From contig NZ_JTEV01000019.1 of NCBI RefSeq assembly GCF_000786105.1, forward strand, positions 1 to 64,000: DNA of 64,000 bases, in the 5' to 3' direction. Within the stretch, counting starts at the first letter, position 1; every line of letters begins with the position of its first letter. This document shows, piece by piece, positions 36,347 to 45,837 of this stretch. This stretch comes from Bdellovibrio sp. ArHS (GTDB taxonomy: Bacteria > Bdellovibrionota > Bdellovibrionia > Bdellovibrionales > Bdellovibrionaceae). A program made the translations under genes and the position numbers. The notes under the pieces are model-generated. The model saw nothing but the letters and a program-made list of their open reading frames with translations. It had not been told where the DNA came from and did no database searches.

Positions 36347-37528
36347 CTAGGAGTCAACCCTGAGCTCTGCAATAGTCTCAACATGGTCAGTCTGAGGGAA
36401 CATCTCAAAGGTTTGAACCCTTGAGAGCGTCGCAGATTTGCCAAGCTTCTGCGCCCAAGCAAAGAACCAGTTAAGATCCCGTGCCAAAGAAACCGGGTGG
36501 CAACTGATGTAAATGATTTTTTTAGAAGCCGCCGAGGCCAAGGCTCTCATGATATATTCACTGGCTCCGGCGCGTGGCGGATCCAGTAAAACCAAGTCTT
36601 CGGTCCCGATTTGCGCCCTTCGCATAAAGTTTTCGACGTCAGAGAGGAAATACTTCATGCGTTTTTCTTTGGCTTTGCTCTTGGCGCGTTCCACCAGCTT
36701 TGGGTTCAGCTCAACACCAGTGATGCTTGCCATGGGGTACTTGTGAGCTAAGGGGAAAGTAAAGTTCCCGGCACCCGCATAAAGGTCAAAAACATGGGCG
36801 AAGTTTTCCTCGCCCGCCCAGTCCAGGGCCGTACGGACAAGGTCCTCATTTTGGAAGCGGTTCACTTGGGAAAACCCGATGCCGTCGTCGTCTTCAGTGA
36901 TAAGACCATAACGGACAGGACCTTCTTCGGAGATATACATCTCAAGGCGCAAGAGCTCTTTGGCGTTTTTTTGCTGAGCCCAGGATTTCACTTCCGAAAA
37001 CTTTTCCGTCAAAGCCTCTTCGGTAATAGGGCAATCGCTGATTTCCACAATGTCGTGGGAATTTCTCGCGAAAAAGCCAAAGCGACCGTGCTGAAACTTT
37101 GGTTGAATGCGATTTCGATATCTTAAAGACCGAGGACTTTTTTGTATGGGCAAATAATCAAACTTCAAAGTCGGATTGAATTTCTTGATAGTTTCAAGAA
37201 CCAACTTTTCTTTTTGCGCAAGCTGCTCTTCTTCGGTGATGTGTTGCCAATTGCAGCCGCCGCAAATGTTGGCAACGGGGCAGGGAGGTGTACGGCGAGA
37301 CGGACCGGGCTTAAGAACTTCCAGAATTTTTGCCTCTGTAAAGTTCTTTTTGACCAAGGTCACTTCGGCTAAAACCTCTTCATTAGGCGCTGCTTGAGGA
37401 ACGAAGACGACCATGCCCTCGTGTCGAGCGACTCCAGCACCGCCAATGGACAGCTTTTCAATATGCAGTTTGATCTTGGAACCAAGAAGGGGAGCTTGCG
37501 CTCCCCCCTTGTTTATTTTCGCAGACAT
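36347..37528 (-). CDS. 23S rRNA (uracil-5-)-methyltransferase, RlmD/RumA type
   Basis: This SAM-dependent m5U methyltransferase has 393 residues. The N-terminal TRAM-like domain has IEKLSIGGAGVARHEGMVVF. The 4Fe-4S ligand stretch is CPVANICGGCNWQHI. The catalytic domain has VFDLYAGAGNFTFPLA, LLDPPRAGASEYIMRA and the nucleophile and proton-base region ISCHPVSLARDLNW. RlmD and RlmC cannot be separated by eye. It is 22 bp after ndk on the same strand. Confidence 0.9.
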   Translation of the reverse strand: MSAKINKGGAQAPLLGSKIKLHIEKLSIGGAGVARHEGMVVFVPQAAPNEEVLAEVTLVKKNFTEAKILEVLKPGPSRRTPPCPVANICGGCNWQHITEEEQLAQKEKLVLETIKKFNPTLKFDYLPIQKSPRSLRYRNRIQPKFQHGRFGFFARNSHDIVEISDCPITEEALTEKFSEVKSWAQQKNAKELLRLEMYISEEGPVRYGLITEDDDGIGFSQVNRFQNEDLVRTALDWAGEENFAHVFDLYAGAGNFTFPLAHKYPMASITGVELNPKLVERAKSKAKEKRMKYFLSDVENFMRRAQIGTEDLVLLDPPRAGASEYIMRALASAASKKIIYISCHPVSLARDLNWFFAWAQKLGKSATLSRVQTFEMFPQTDHVETIAELRVDS

Positions 37529-37550
37529 TTAAAATCGCAATTCGTTTTAA

Positions 37551-37976
37551 TTATACGTTGCAGATTTCATGCTTTTCGAAGAACAAAGCAAGTTCGCGAG
37601 CTGCAGAAGCTGCAGAGTCAGAACCGTGAACAGCGTTTTCACCAACGTTGTCACCGAACTTAGCGCGAACTGTTCCAGCGTTAGCTTTCTTAGGATCTGT
37701 AGCGCCCATGATTTCGCGGTTTTTCAAAACAGCGTTTTCACCTTGCAAGCACATCAAGCAAACAGGGCCTGAAGTCATGAAAGAAACTAGTTCGCCAAAG
37801 AAAGGACGTTCTTTGTGTTCAGCATAGAATTCTTCAGCTTTAGCTTTAGAAAGGATTGTGATTTTTGCAGCAGCGATTTTCAAGCCGTTTGCTTCAAACA
37901 TGCTGATGATGTCGCCGATAGCGTTTTTCTTCATTGCGTTTGGCTTAATGATTGAGAATGTTTGCTCGATAGCCAT
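37551..37976 (-). CDS. ndk: Nucleoside diphosphate kinase
   Basis: It exchanges phosphate among NTPs and NDPs via a phosphohistidine. The start at 37976 (AAGGAGATACC upstream) gives 141 residues: [35 protein letters not shown], and the active His in [13 protein letters not shown]. All conserved residues are intact. It appears to head the run of minus genes to 31926. Confidence 0.96.
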   Translation of the reverse strand: MAIEQTFSIIKPNAMKKNAIGDIISMFEANGLKIAAAKITILSKAKAEEFYAEHKERPFFGELVSFMTSGPVCLMCLQGENAVLKNREIMGATDPKKANAGTVRAKFGDNVGENAVHGSDSAASAARELALFFEKHEICNV

Positions 37977-38163
37977 GGTATCTCCTTGTAGTTTACAGAC
38001 CGTTTTTAAAATAGAACCTAGGAGTTTTAGCGAATTGGCTTCCGCATGTCCACTATCCAAGTAGCCTTTATTTTTATAAAATAATGCCTTGAGTCACGTT
38101 TTCTTCGTATACAGGTCAATATGCTGAGCTGTGTGCATGAAAAACTTGAATTCATTTATACAA

Positions 38164-38916
38164 TTAGAAGTGAATGACAACGCTAACGCCAACTCGAATG
38201 AGTTCATCTCCACGGCAGTATCGATTGGATTCACAAACATCCGGTGGGATGAAAAGATCCAAAGAGACACGTGGAGAGGTGACGTTCTGAATTGCGCCGT
38301 TGACGGCGTCCATGATGTTTGCGGCGTTTGCCGCTACCGATTTATACTGAGATTGAGTCAGCTCAGTGGCGCCGCGATTATAAACCAGTCGTCGATCTAA
38401 GGAGCTAGCCACCTGAGTATCTTTCATCCCTCGGGGGCCGACCCCTTTCATTAAGAAAGACATCTGAACAAAGCTTTCTCGGCGCTCTTCCATGGCCCCA
38501 AAGGTGCTCTCGCGGAAAACAGTGATAGAAAGACGGTCTCGGCGTGCAGAGATTCGGAAATATGTTTCTGTATCGCGCGACCGCGGCAGAGAAACGATCA
38601 AAGACGTTCTGTCTTCCCGAGCGACTTTGGGATAAGAGCCGCCTTCTTTTGTGATTTCGGCAAGGTATTCGAACTCGTCGATAGGAACCGTAATGACAGC
38701 AACGGCAAAGGGGTGACGTCCGTCCTGAGCGCAAAGACTTGATATTTTAAGACCGGACATGCCTTGGATTCTAAGAGCCGTCTGTTCGCAGGCTTTATGG
38801 TCGCGGGTGTCGACGGCCAACAGAAAACCGCGAGTGAACGACTCTTCCGTGTTTGCGAATGAGTTGAACGTCCAAAAGACAATAGCACTAATAGCTAAAA
38901 TGCATGCTCTTTTCAT
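38164..38916 (-). CDS. Exported hypothetical protein
   Basis: The ATG at 38916 gives 250 residues with a signal peptide (ILAISAIVFWTFNSFA). The mature part is mixed alpha/beta and contains paired cysteines (Cys at KACEQT and SSLCAQDG; PDVCESNRYC near the end), fitting an oxidising periplasmic location. I recognise no family. The preceding 240 bp contain only the sucD terminator on the far side of its promoter region. Confidence 0.6.
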   Translation of the reverse strand: MKRACILAISAIVFWTFNSFANTEESFTRGFLLAVDTRDHKACEQTALRIQGMSGLKISSLCAQDGRHPFAVAVITVPIDEFEYLAEITKEGGSYPKVAREDRTSLIVSLPRSRDTETYFRISARRDRLSITVFRESTFGAMEERRESFVQMSFLMKGVGPRGMKDTQVASSLDRRLVYNRGATELTQSQYKSVAANAANIMDAVNGAIQNVTSPRVSLDLFIPPDVCESNRYCRGDELIRVGVSVVIHF

Positions 38917-39094
38917 ATTCCGTTTGTAGCATAGGGCCGTCATTCGGTGGGCCCCAAAACACTTTCGGAAAAAAATTCTTAAGCTGTCTATGTTTTTGAC
39001 ACTTTTGTTGTCGATAAGTCCGCGATAACAAACGGGCGAGTACGCCTTGCGCGATTGCACACTGTGCGAGCGATTCTTGAATCGTTGATTTGCT

Positions 39095-39124
39095 AAAAAA
39101 AAAGCCCACGGTGCTACCGTGGGC
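39095..39124 (-). terminator. Rho-independent terminator after mdh-sucC-sucD
   Basis: GCCCACGGT-AGC-ACCGTGGGC with a nine-base T-run on the minus strand, just past the sucD stop at 39150. Confidence 0.9.
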
Positions 39125-39149
39125 TCGGAAATTTGAGCTCTTAGAAGAA

Positions 39150-40019
39150 TTACTTCAACATAGATTTCAAAGTGATTCCCATCTCTGCCGGAGAGCGAGA
39201 GATCTTACAGCCAGCAGACATCAAAGCTTCGAACTTCGCTTCTGCGGTGCCTTTGCCACCACTGATGATCGCACCGGCGTGACCCATACGTTTACCTTTA
39301 GGAGCTGCCGCACCTGCGATGAACGCTGTCACTGGCTTTTTGAATTCACGTTTGATGTACTCAGCCGCTTCTTCTTCGGCGGATCCACCGATTTCACCGA
39401 TCATGATCACGGCGTCAGTGTCTTTGTCTTTGTTGTACATTTCTAGAACGTCGATGAAGTTTGTTCCGTTCACTGGGTCACCACCGATACCTACGCAAGT
39501 AGATTGGCCAAGGCCCAATGCCGTCAATTGACCGACAGCTTCGTAAGTCAATGTGCCAGAGCGAGAAAGAACGCCGATACGACCTGGTTTGTGAATGTGA
39601 CCAGGCATGATACCGATTTTACATTCACCTGGAGTGATCACGCCCGGGCAGTTTGGACCCACTAGGCGAGTCTTCTTGCCTTGCATGAATTTTTTAACCT
39701 TCACCATGTCTAAAACCGGAATGCCTTCAGTGATACAAATCACTAGATCCAACTCAGCGTCGACAGCTTCCATGATGGAGTCTGCTGCAAATGGAGGTGG
39801 AACGAAGATAACAGAGGCATTACAGCCGGTTTTTTCTTTGGCATCAGCCACTGTGTTGAACACAGGAAGACCGATGTGAGTTGTGCCACCTTTACCCGGA
39901 GTCACACCACCAACCATTTTAGTTCCGTAGGCAACGGCTTGCTCAGAGTGGAAAGTGCCTTGAGCTCCAGTGAAACCTTGGCAGATAACTTTTGTGTCTT
40001 TGTTAATAAGAATTGCCAT
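39150..40019 (-). CDS. sucD: Succinyl-CoA synthetase alpha subunit
   Basis: It forms succinate and (G/A)TP from succinyl-CoA in the TCA cycle. The 289 residues bind CoA in the N-terminal Rossmann fold ([20 protein letters not shown]). [17 protein letters not shown] and the phosphorylated His in [12 protein letters not shown] are intact. It is 5 bp after sucC and is the last gene of the unit. Confidence 0.96.
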   Translation of the reverse strand: MAILINKDTKVICQGFTGAQGTFHSEQAVAYGTKMVGGVTPGKGGTTHIGLPVFNTVADAKEKTGCNASVIFVPPPFAADSIMEAVDAELDLVICITEGIPVLDMVKVKKFMQGKKTRLVGPNCPGVITPGECKIGIMPGHIHKPGRIGVLSRSGTLTYEAVGQLTALGLGQSTCVGIGGDPVNGTNFIDVLEMYNKDKDTDAVIMIGEIGGSAEEEAAEYIKREFKKPVTAFIAGAAAPKGKRMGHAGAIISGGKGTAEAKFEALMSAGCKISRSPAEMGITLKSMLK

Positions 40020-40024
40020 GTCGA

Positions 40025-41188
40025 TTATCCTTTTACCGCAGCAACGATCTTTTTAGCTGCATCTGTGAGGTCGTCAGCAGGAGTGATATTCAATCCGCTT
40101 TCTCTCAACATTTTTTTACCAAGTTCTACGTTTGTACCTTCAAGACGGCACACAAGAGGAACTTTCAAACCCAACTCTTTAGAAGCCGCGATCACACCTT
40201 CCGCAATGATGTCGCATTTCATGATACCACCGAAGATATTGACCAAGATTCCCTTTACGTTCGGATCTTTAAGAATGATTTTGAAAGCCGCAGTCACTTT
40301 TTCTTTGTTGGCACCGCCGCCGACATCCAAGAAGTTCGCTGGAGAAGCGCCGTGAAGCTTGATGATATCCAGAGTGGCCATCGCCAGGCCCGCACCGTTC
40401 ACAAGGCAGCCGATGTTGCCATCAAGCTTGATGAACGCTAGGTCGTATTTGGATGCTTCGATTTCAGAAGGTTCTTCTTCATTCAAGTCACGAAGTTCTA
40501 CGATGTCTTGATGTCTGAAAAGGGCGTTGGAATCGAAGTTCATCTTTGCGTCCAAACAAAGAACTTCGCCTTCTTTAGTCACAACAAGAGGATTGATTTC
40601 CGCAATCGAGCAATCTGTCGTCACGAAAGCGTTATAAAGGCCTTGGAAGAATTTAACTGCTTTATTCACGATTTCCGGAGCCATGCCGATTTTGAAAGCC
40701 AATTGGCGAGCTTGGAAAGGCATCAAGCCCACAGTCGGATCGATATCAACTTTGATGATCGCTTCCGGATGTTTTTCCGCAACTTCCTCGATGTCCATGC
40801 CGCCTTCAGAAGAAGCCATCATGGCGGCTCTTCCTGTTGCACGGTCGATCAAACACGCCACATAGTATTCTTTGGCAATGTTGCAACCCTGTTCGATGAA
40901 AACTTTTTGAACAACTTTACCTTCAGGACCCGTTTGGTGAGTCACCAAAGTCATGCCGATCATTTTTTTAGTTAGATCTTCAACTTCTTGCAAAGTCTTA
41001 GCGATCTTAACGCCGCCGCCTTTACCGCGGCCGCCAGCGTGAATCTGAGCTTTGACAACCCAAAGATTTCCACCGATTTCTTTTGCAGCAGCTACTGCCT
41101 CTTCAGGTGAGTGTGCGACTTTACCCTTTAAAGTCGCTACGCCAAATTTTCTGAGAATCTCTTTGGCCTGATACTCATGAATATTCAT
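40025..41188 (-). CDS. sucC: Succinyl-CoA synthetase beta subunit
   Basis: This ATP-grasp nucleotide-binding partner of SucD has 387 residues starting [17 protein letters not shown]. Motifs are [18 protein letters not shown] (ATP lid), [12 protein letters not shown] and [17 protein letters not shown]. The full family length is present. It follows mdh with a hairpin between them that may reduce, but probably does not block, read-through. Confidence 0.96.
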   Translation of the reverse strand: MNIHEYQAKEILRKFGVATLKGKVAHSPEEAVAAAKEIGGNLWVVKAQIHAGGRGKGGGVKIAKTLQEVEDLTKKMIGMTLVTHQTGPEGKVVQKVFIEQGCNIAKEYYVACLIDRATGRAAMMASSEGGMDIEEVAEKHPEAIIKVDIDPTVGLMPFQARQLAFKIGMAPEIVNKAVKFFQGLYNAFVTTDCSIAEINPLVVTKEGEVLCLDAKMNFDSNALFRHQDIVELRDLNEEEPSEIEASKYDLAFIKLDGNIGCLVNGAGLAMATLDIIKLHGASPANFLDVGGGANKEKVTAAFKIILKDPNVKGILVNIFGGIMKCDIIAEGVIAASKELGLKVPLVCRLEGTNVELGKKMLRESGLNITPADDLTDAAKKIVAAVKG

Positions 41189-41211
41189 TTTATCTCCAAT
41201 TCTAATTCAGA

Positions 41212-41234
41212 AAAGGCCTCTTTAAGAGGCCTTT
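41212..41234 (-). terminator. Hairpin between mdh and sucC (partial terminator)
   Basis: AAAGGCCTC-TTTAA-GAGGCCTTT with only a TTTTC run on the minus strand. It could attenuate expression of sucCD relative to mdh. Confidence 0.55.
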
Positions 41235-41254
41235 AATCTTGCGCTAAAGCGCGA

Positions 41255-42199
41255 TTACTGTACGTTTTTAAGAGCAGACACAAGTGTGCGAACCGCGTCT
41301 ACTGATTTTTTGAATTCTTCTTGTTCCGCAGAGTTCATTTCGAACTTGTGAACTTTTTCGATACCTTTGCCACCGATGGTCGCAAGAACACCGACCATCA
41401 AGCCTTCATTCACGCCGAACTCACCAGTCAACTCGACTGCAACTGGAAGAACTCGTTTTTGGTCTTTAAGGATAGCTTCTGCCATTTCAACTGCACCACG
41501 AGAAGGAGCGTAGTAAGCAGAACCTGTTTTCAAGTGACCGCCGATTTCCGCGCCCGCTTGTTTAGTTCTTGCCACGATCGCTGCGATTTTATCAGCCGGA
41601 AGAAGCTCTGTAAGAGGAATACCAGAAACAGAAGCTTGGCGAACAAGAGGCATCATCGCATCACCGTGATTGCCGATAACGATACCAGTGACGTCTTTGA
41701 CAGAGACATTCAATTCTTCTGCGATGAAGGCACGGAAACGTGCTGAATCCAAGCAACCGCCCATGCCAAGGACGCGCTCACGAGGGAAGCCCAGGATTTG
41801 TTTTGCGTAAACGGCCATAACGTCCATAGGGTTACAAACCACGATCACAAAAGAATTTGGTGCGTACTTTTTCACGCCTTCACAAACATCTTTTACGATT
41901 TTCGCATTGATACCCACAAGCTCATCGCGGCTCATGCCCGGTTTGCGTGGCATACCGGCAGTGATGATAACAACATCAGAATCTGCGATATCTTCGTACT
42001 TGTTAGTGCCTTTGATTTTTGTATCAAACATTTCAATTGGACCGGCTTGCGCTAGATCCAAAGCTTTACCAATGGCTGCACCTTCATTGATGTCCAAGAT
42101 GACAACATCGCCAAGTTCTTTTTGAGCTGCCCAGTGAGCAGTAGTTGAACCAACGAAACCTGCGCCGATAACGGCAATTTTATTTCTTTTGTGAGCCAT
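41255..42199 (-). CDS. mdh: Malate dehydrogenase (LDH-like)
   Basis: It interconverts malate and oxaloacetate with NAD. The 314 residues show the nucleotide fold IAVIGAGFVGSTTAHW, the substrate-specificity Arg in AGMPRKPGMSRDEL, CLDSARFRAFIAEEL and the catalytic His in GNHGDAMMP. The Arg at the loop supports malate rather than lactate. It heads mdh-sucC-sucD, three TCA genes together. Confidence 0.95.
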   Translation of the reverse strand: MAHKRNKIAVIGAGFVGSTTAHWAAQKELGDVVILDINEGAAIGKALDLAQAGPIEMFDTKIKGTNKYEDIADSDVVIITAGMPRKPGMSRDELVGINAKIVKDVCEGVKKYAPNSFVIVVCNPMDVMAVYAKQILGFPRERVLGMGGCLDSARFRAFIAEELNVSVKDVTGIVIGNHGDAMMPLVRQASVSGIPLTELLPADKIAAIVARTKQAGAEIGGHLKTGSAYYAPSRGAVEMAEAILKDQKRVLPVAVELTGEFGVNEGLMVGVLATIGGKGIEKVHKFEMNSAEQEEFKKSVDAVRTLVSALKNVQ

Positions 42200-42336
42200 G
42201 TAAATCTCCTTAAGGCTTCAAAACGAATGGAAAAAATTTAAACTTGCGTTCGATGACACATTCAATATCAAATCGTATTTAGAGACAACACTTACCGCTG
42301 GGCGCAGAGGGCGTCAGCACAAGAACTGGACGAAGC

Positions 42337-43092
42337 ATGAGTATGATCCGCCTGCAAGATATCAAGGTCGCCTTCGACAACCACGTGGTGTTAGGCAATG
42401 TGAGTCTTGATATTATGGCCGGTGAATGTTTCGTTATTGTCGGCCCTAGTGGGCAAGGAAAAACCACCCTTCTGAAAACCATGTCAGGGCTGATAACCCC
42501 TCAAAATGGCAAAGTTTTTATTGAACAAAACGACTGGGCAACGCTTGGCAGCAAACAGCGCCTTCCGGTGCTTAAAAGAATGGGAATTTTATTTCAAAAG
42601 AACGCGCTGTTTGATTCCCTTACCTGTGTCGAAAACATCTGTTTTCCTTTGCGGGAAACGACGAAGCTGACCGATTGGGAAATTACAAAAAAAGCAGAAT
42701 ACTTTTTGGACGCCGTGGGAATTCCCCATGCACGCGATTTGTACCCTGACGAAATCAGTGGCGGGATGCAAAAACGCCTCGGAATTGCTAGAGCGCTCGC
42801 TCTAGATCCCGAAATTATTTTTTATGACGATCCCACCGCCGGTCTAGATCCAATCACGTCAAAAAAGATCATTGAACTTATTCTTAAATTAAAAATGGAA
42901 AAAAAATCGACGGTCGTCGCAATCACAAATGACATGAATCGAGCTTATCAAATGGCAGATCGAATCGGTGTCGTGGTTGATCAGCAGTTGATTATCACCG
43001 GAACTCCTGAACAAACACAGAACCATCCGGACCCGCGCGTTCATCAATTTGTCCGAGGCTTACTTGAAGGGCCACTGACGGCGATGAACTGA
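42337..43092 (+). CDS. MlaF-like ABC ATPase 1, with altered catalytic residues
   Basis: This 251-residue ATPase belongs to an Mce/Mla-type lipid transporter. Walker A is intact (GPSGQGKT, 36-43) and the signature is intact (SGGMQ, 141-145). However, the catalytic Glu after Walker B is Asp (FYD164-D165-PTAGLDP) and the H-loop His is Asn (AITN198-D). The second ATPase (43606) has these residues but an altered signature. I infer that the two form a heterodimer in which the site built from this Walker A/B is degenerate. It lies upstream of DUF2784 and the rest of the cluster. Confidence 0.88.
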   Translation: MSMIRLQDIKVAFDNHVVLGNVSLDIMAGECFVIVGPSGQGKTTLLKTMSGLITPQNGKVFIEQNDWATLGSKQRLPVLKRMGILFQKNALFDSLTCVENICFPLRETTKLTDWEITKKAEYFLDAVGIPHARDLYPDEISGGMQKRLGIARALALDPEIIFYDDPTAGLDPITSKKIIELILKLKMEKKSTVVAITNDMNRAYQMADRIGVVVDQQLIITGTPEQTQNHPDPRVHQFVRGLLEGPLTAMN

Positions 43093-43167
43093 GTTTTCTG
43101 TTCAGTAAGAAACTGTTTTTCATTCACTGGATCTTTTGGATCATTCGTAAGTGAGTATTCTGAGCTC

Positions 43168-43563
43168 ATGATCAACGAATACGGAGCTGACTTCGTTCTT
43201 TATTGCCACTTTCTTTATGTTTTTACCATTCTTATTCCAATTCCCCTGATAGTTATTGGTGGATGGTTGGATTGGAAATGGGTGCGAAATCTTTGGCTTC
43301 GTCGGATTCATCTGGCGATGATTGGAATTGTCGTCGTCGAGTCAGTATTTGGGATCGCATGTCCGTTGACGGTCTGGGAAGAACATCTGCGAGGGGTGGT
43401 CGACGAGCCGACGCACTACGAGTCGGGCTTTGTGGCGCAGTGGATTTCGAAGATTCTATTTCAAGACTTCGAGCCCTGGGTTTTCATAACTATATACCTA
43501 TTGGGTGCGGCGGTGATTACCGGACTTTATTTAAAAGTCCCGCCTCAGAAGCCCCACTACTAA
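43168..43563 (+). CDS. DUF2784 small membrane protein
   Basis: It has 131 residues with about four membrane helices: FVLYCHFLYVFTILIPIPLI, the RRIHLAMIGIVVVESVFGIA segment with the family CPLTVWE motif, and a C-terminal helix YLLGAAVITGLYL. The function of the family is unknown. It sits within the lipid-transport cluster, between the two ATPase genes, so it may be a partner, but no evidence beyond position is visible. Confidence 0.82.
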   Translation: MINEYGADFVLYCHFLYVFTILIPIPLIVIGGWLDWKWVRNLWLRRIHLAMIGIVVVESVFGIACPLTVWEEHLRGVVDEPTHYESGFVAQWISKILFQDFEPWVFITIYLLGAAVITGLYLKVPPQKPHY

Positions 43564-43605
43564 ATGCTGGTTGACCCGCGAAGTTGCGGCCCACTACCAT
43601 GAGAT

Positions 43606-44337
43606 GTGATCGAATTTAAAAACCTCGTAAAGAGATTTGGAACCAGGACTGTGCTTAACGGATTAAGTCTCAAAATCCGCGAGGGAGAGATCATTTTTAT
43701 TTTGGGGACATCGGGGACAGGTAAGTCCGTCCTACTTAAGAATCTGGTCGGTCTTTTAACGCCTGATGAAGGTGAAATCTGGATTGATGACGAAGAAGTA
43801 TCTAAATTTACGGAAGAACAATATCTTCCCGTCCGCAAAAAATGCGGCATGGTCTTTCAGCATCCCGCTTTGTTCGATTCTCTAACTGTTTTTGAAAACG
43901 TCGCTTTCGGACTTCGTCGTCATTACAATCTTGATGAGGCGACAATCAAAGAAAAGGTGACGAAAGCTTTGCGACTGGTCAACCTGCAAGGTATCGAGCA
44001 GAAAACTCCGGCACAGATTTCCTACGGAATGCAAAAGCGGGTCAGTTTAGCGCGAACCGTGGCCCTAGAACCTAGAGTTCTACTTTTTGATGAGCCCACG
44101 ACCGGCCTTGATCCCGTGACAACCACAGCGGTGAATCAACTTATTTTGGATCTTTCACGAACTTTGAAAACCACTTCTTTGGTGGTCAGCCACGATATGA
44201 ATTGTGCTTTAACCATTGCTGACCGCATTGTTGTTTTGGACAAGGGAAGTATTGTTGCCCAGGGAACTCCGGAAGAATTGAAAAAATCTGACCATCCACT
44301 AGTAAAAGACTTTCTATCTGAGGTTCTGAGCGCATGA
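43606..44337 (+). CDS. MlaF-like ABC ATPase 2, with altered signature motif
   Basis: This 243-residue ATPase starts at GTG. Walker A is GTSGTGKS (34-41), Walker B is normal with the catalytic Glu (LFD162-E163-PTTGLDP), and the H-loop is normal (SH196-D). The ABC signature reads SYGMQ (139-143) instead of SGGMQ. ATPase 1 has the complementary pattern. Two sites are predicted, one consensus (this Walker A/B with the other's SGGMQ) and one degenerate. It overlaps the first permease by ATGA. Confidence 0.9.
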   Translation: MIEFKNLVKRFGTRTVLNGLSLKIREGEIIFILGTSGTGKSVLLKNLVGLLTPDEGEIWIDDEEVSKFTEEQYLPVRKKCGMVFQHPALFDSLTVFENVAFGLRRHYNLDEATIKEKVTKALRLVNLQGIEQKTPAQISYGMQKRVSLARTVALEPRVLLFDEPTTGLDPVTTTAVNQLILDLSRTLKTTSLVVSHDMNCALTIADRIVVLDKGSIVAQGTPEELKKSDHPLVKDFLSEVLSA

Positions 44338-45113
44338 CTCTTCTGATTTCTATTCTGGATGAAGTCGGGGGAGCCCTTCTTTTTCTTAAAAAAATCCTGG
44401 AATCTTTAGTTCGCAAACAAATTAAAACGCACGAAGTTTTCGAGCAAATCTGGAAAGTCACGGCAGACAGCTTTTTTACCACCGCGATGGCGGGTTTTTT
44501 TGTCGGCGCCATAATGACGGTTCAGTTTGCCTTGCAAATGAAAGAGTTTGGCGCCCTGGGGTATCTTGGTGGACTTGCGACCAGCGGAACCTTTCGTGAA
44601 GTGGGTCCCTTATTAATTGCTTTCATGTTAAGTGGAAAAGTCGGTGCCTTTACATCGGCGGAACTTGGCACCATGCGTGTGACTGAACAAATCGATGCTG
44701 TTCGATGCTTAGGTGCTGATCCCATCCAGGAAATCATCGCGCCTCGTTTTCTGGGAATTATTATCTCTAGCTTCTTTCTTTTAGGTGGCGGCCTGATCAT
44801 GTCCGTGTTTGGCGGAATGTTGATGGGCTATGCATTCGCCGGCGTCAATTTTGAAGAATATCTTCGTCATGTCCCGATGATTGTTAGTCCAGTTTCTATT
44901 TTAAGCGGCGTCATCAAGTGTGGGGCGTTTGCTCTTGTTTTGGCGACAATCTGCACCTTCAAGGGATTTACCACAACAGGAGGGGCGAAGGGCGTTGGCC
45001 GTGCCGTGGTTGCGACTTCTGTTAGCACGATGATCTGTATTGTCGTCGTCGACTGGATGACAAGCTTTCTAGGAGAGGTCATTTTACAAATGATTCGGGG
45101 GTATCGTTCATGA
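44334..45113 (+). CDS. MlaE-like permease 1
   Basis: The inner-membrane permease of the Mce/Mla transporter has 259 residues with five or six helices. The MlaE signature includes FREVGPLLIAFMLSGKVGAFTSAELGTMRVTEQIDA followed by LGADPIQEIIAPRFLG; the phrase GTMRVTEQIDA contains the conserved EQ coupling region. It overlaps ATPase 2 and permease 2 by ATGA on each side, so all three are translated as one unit. Confidence 0.9.
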   Translation: MTLLISILDEVGGALLFLKKILESLVRKQIKTHEVFEQIWKVTADSFFTTAMAGFFVGAIMTVQFALQMKEFGALGYLGGLATSGTFREVGPLLIAFMLSGKVGAFTSAELGTMRVTEQIDAVRCLGADPIQEIIAPRFLGIIISSFFLLGGGLIMSVFGGMLMGYAFAGVNFEEYLRHVPMIVSPVSILSGVIKCGAFALVLATICTFKGFTTTGGAKGVGRAVVATSVSTMICIVVVDWMTSFLGEVILQMIRGYRS

Positions 45114-45829
45114 TCGCGTTGATCGCTGAAACCATGACCGGAATCTTCAGTCCGCCTTTTCGCCGGAAAGAGTTCTTTCAACAGCTTTATTTCGTGGCCA
45201 ATAAAAGTCTTCTTATTATTCTGTTCTGCGTTTCATTTGCCGCCATTGTCACGATCCTAGAATCCTCTTTTCACATGAAATTGGTGATTCAAAATGATTC
45301 GATGGTGCCCGGATTTGCCGCGCTTCTGATTTTACGAGAATTAGGGGCAATCCTGACAGCTCTTCTTCTGACATCAAGAGTAGGAGCGGGATATGCTTCC
45401 GAAGTTGGCACGATGCAAATCACAGAACAGGTCGATGCCTTTAAAATGTTGGGTATTGATCCGGTAAACTATCTGGTGGTGCCGCGCTTTTTAGCCTGTG
45501 TTCTCGGCTGTATGATGTTGACGATTATTGCGAACATGACCTGCATTTTTTCGGCAATGCTCGTCAGTCAAAATTACTTGGGATACACGCCCTCGATGTT
45601 TTTGACTTCGATGGATCGATTTGTCCAGTTTCAAGATATGGTTTTCGCGGCAATCAAAGGGGCCTGTTTCGGTGGCGTGATCCCTATCGTGGCGTGCTAT
45701 TTCGGCTTTCGCTGTCAACAAGGCGCAGAGGGTGTCGGCAGAGCGACGACGAATACAGTGGTCGTGGCTTCTATTGCAATTATTGTGATTGATTTTATTT
45801 TATCCTATACTTTTAGTTATCTTTATTAG
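45110..45829 (+). CDS. MlaE-like permease 2
   Basis: The second permease has 239 residues. The family region appears as LRELGAILTALLLTSRVGAG and GTMQITEQVDAFKMLG, with PVNYLVVPRFLACVLG after it. It differs enough from permease 1 that the two are probably an old heteromeric pair, not a recent copy. It overlaps permease 1 by ATGA and is followed by the MCE gene 8 bp later. Confidence 0.9.
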   Translation: MIALIAETMTGIFSPPFRRKEFFQQLYFVANKSLLIILFCVSFAAIVTILESSFHMKLVIQNDSMVPGFAALLILRELGAILTALLLTSRVGAGYASEVGTMQITEQVDAFKMLGIDPVNYLVVPRFLACVLGCMMLTIIANMTCIFSAMLVSQNYLGYTPSMFLTSMDRFVQFQDMVFAAIKGACFGGVIPIVACYFGFRCQQGAEGVGRATTNTVVVASIAIIVIDFILSYTFSYLY

Positions 45830-45837
45830 GAGAACGT

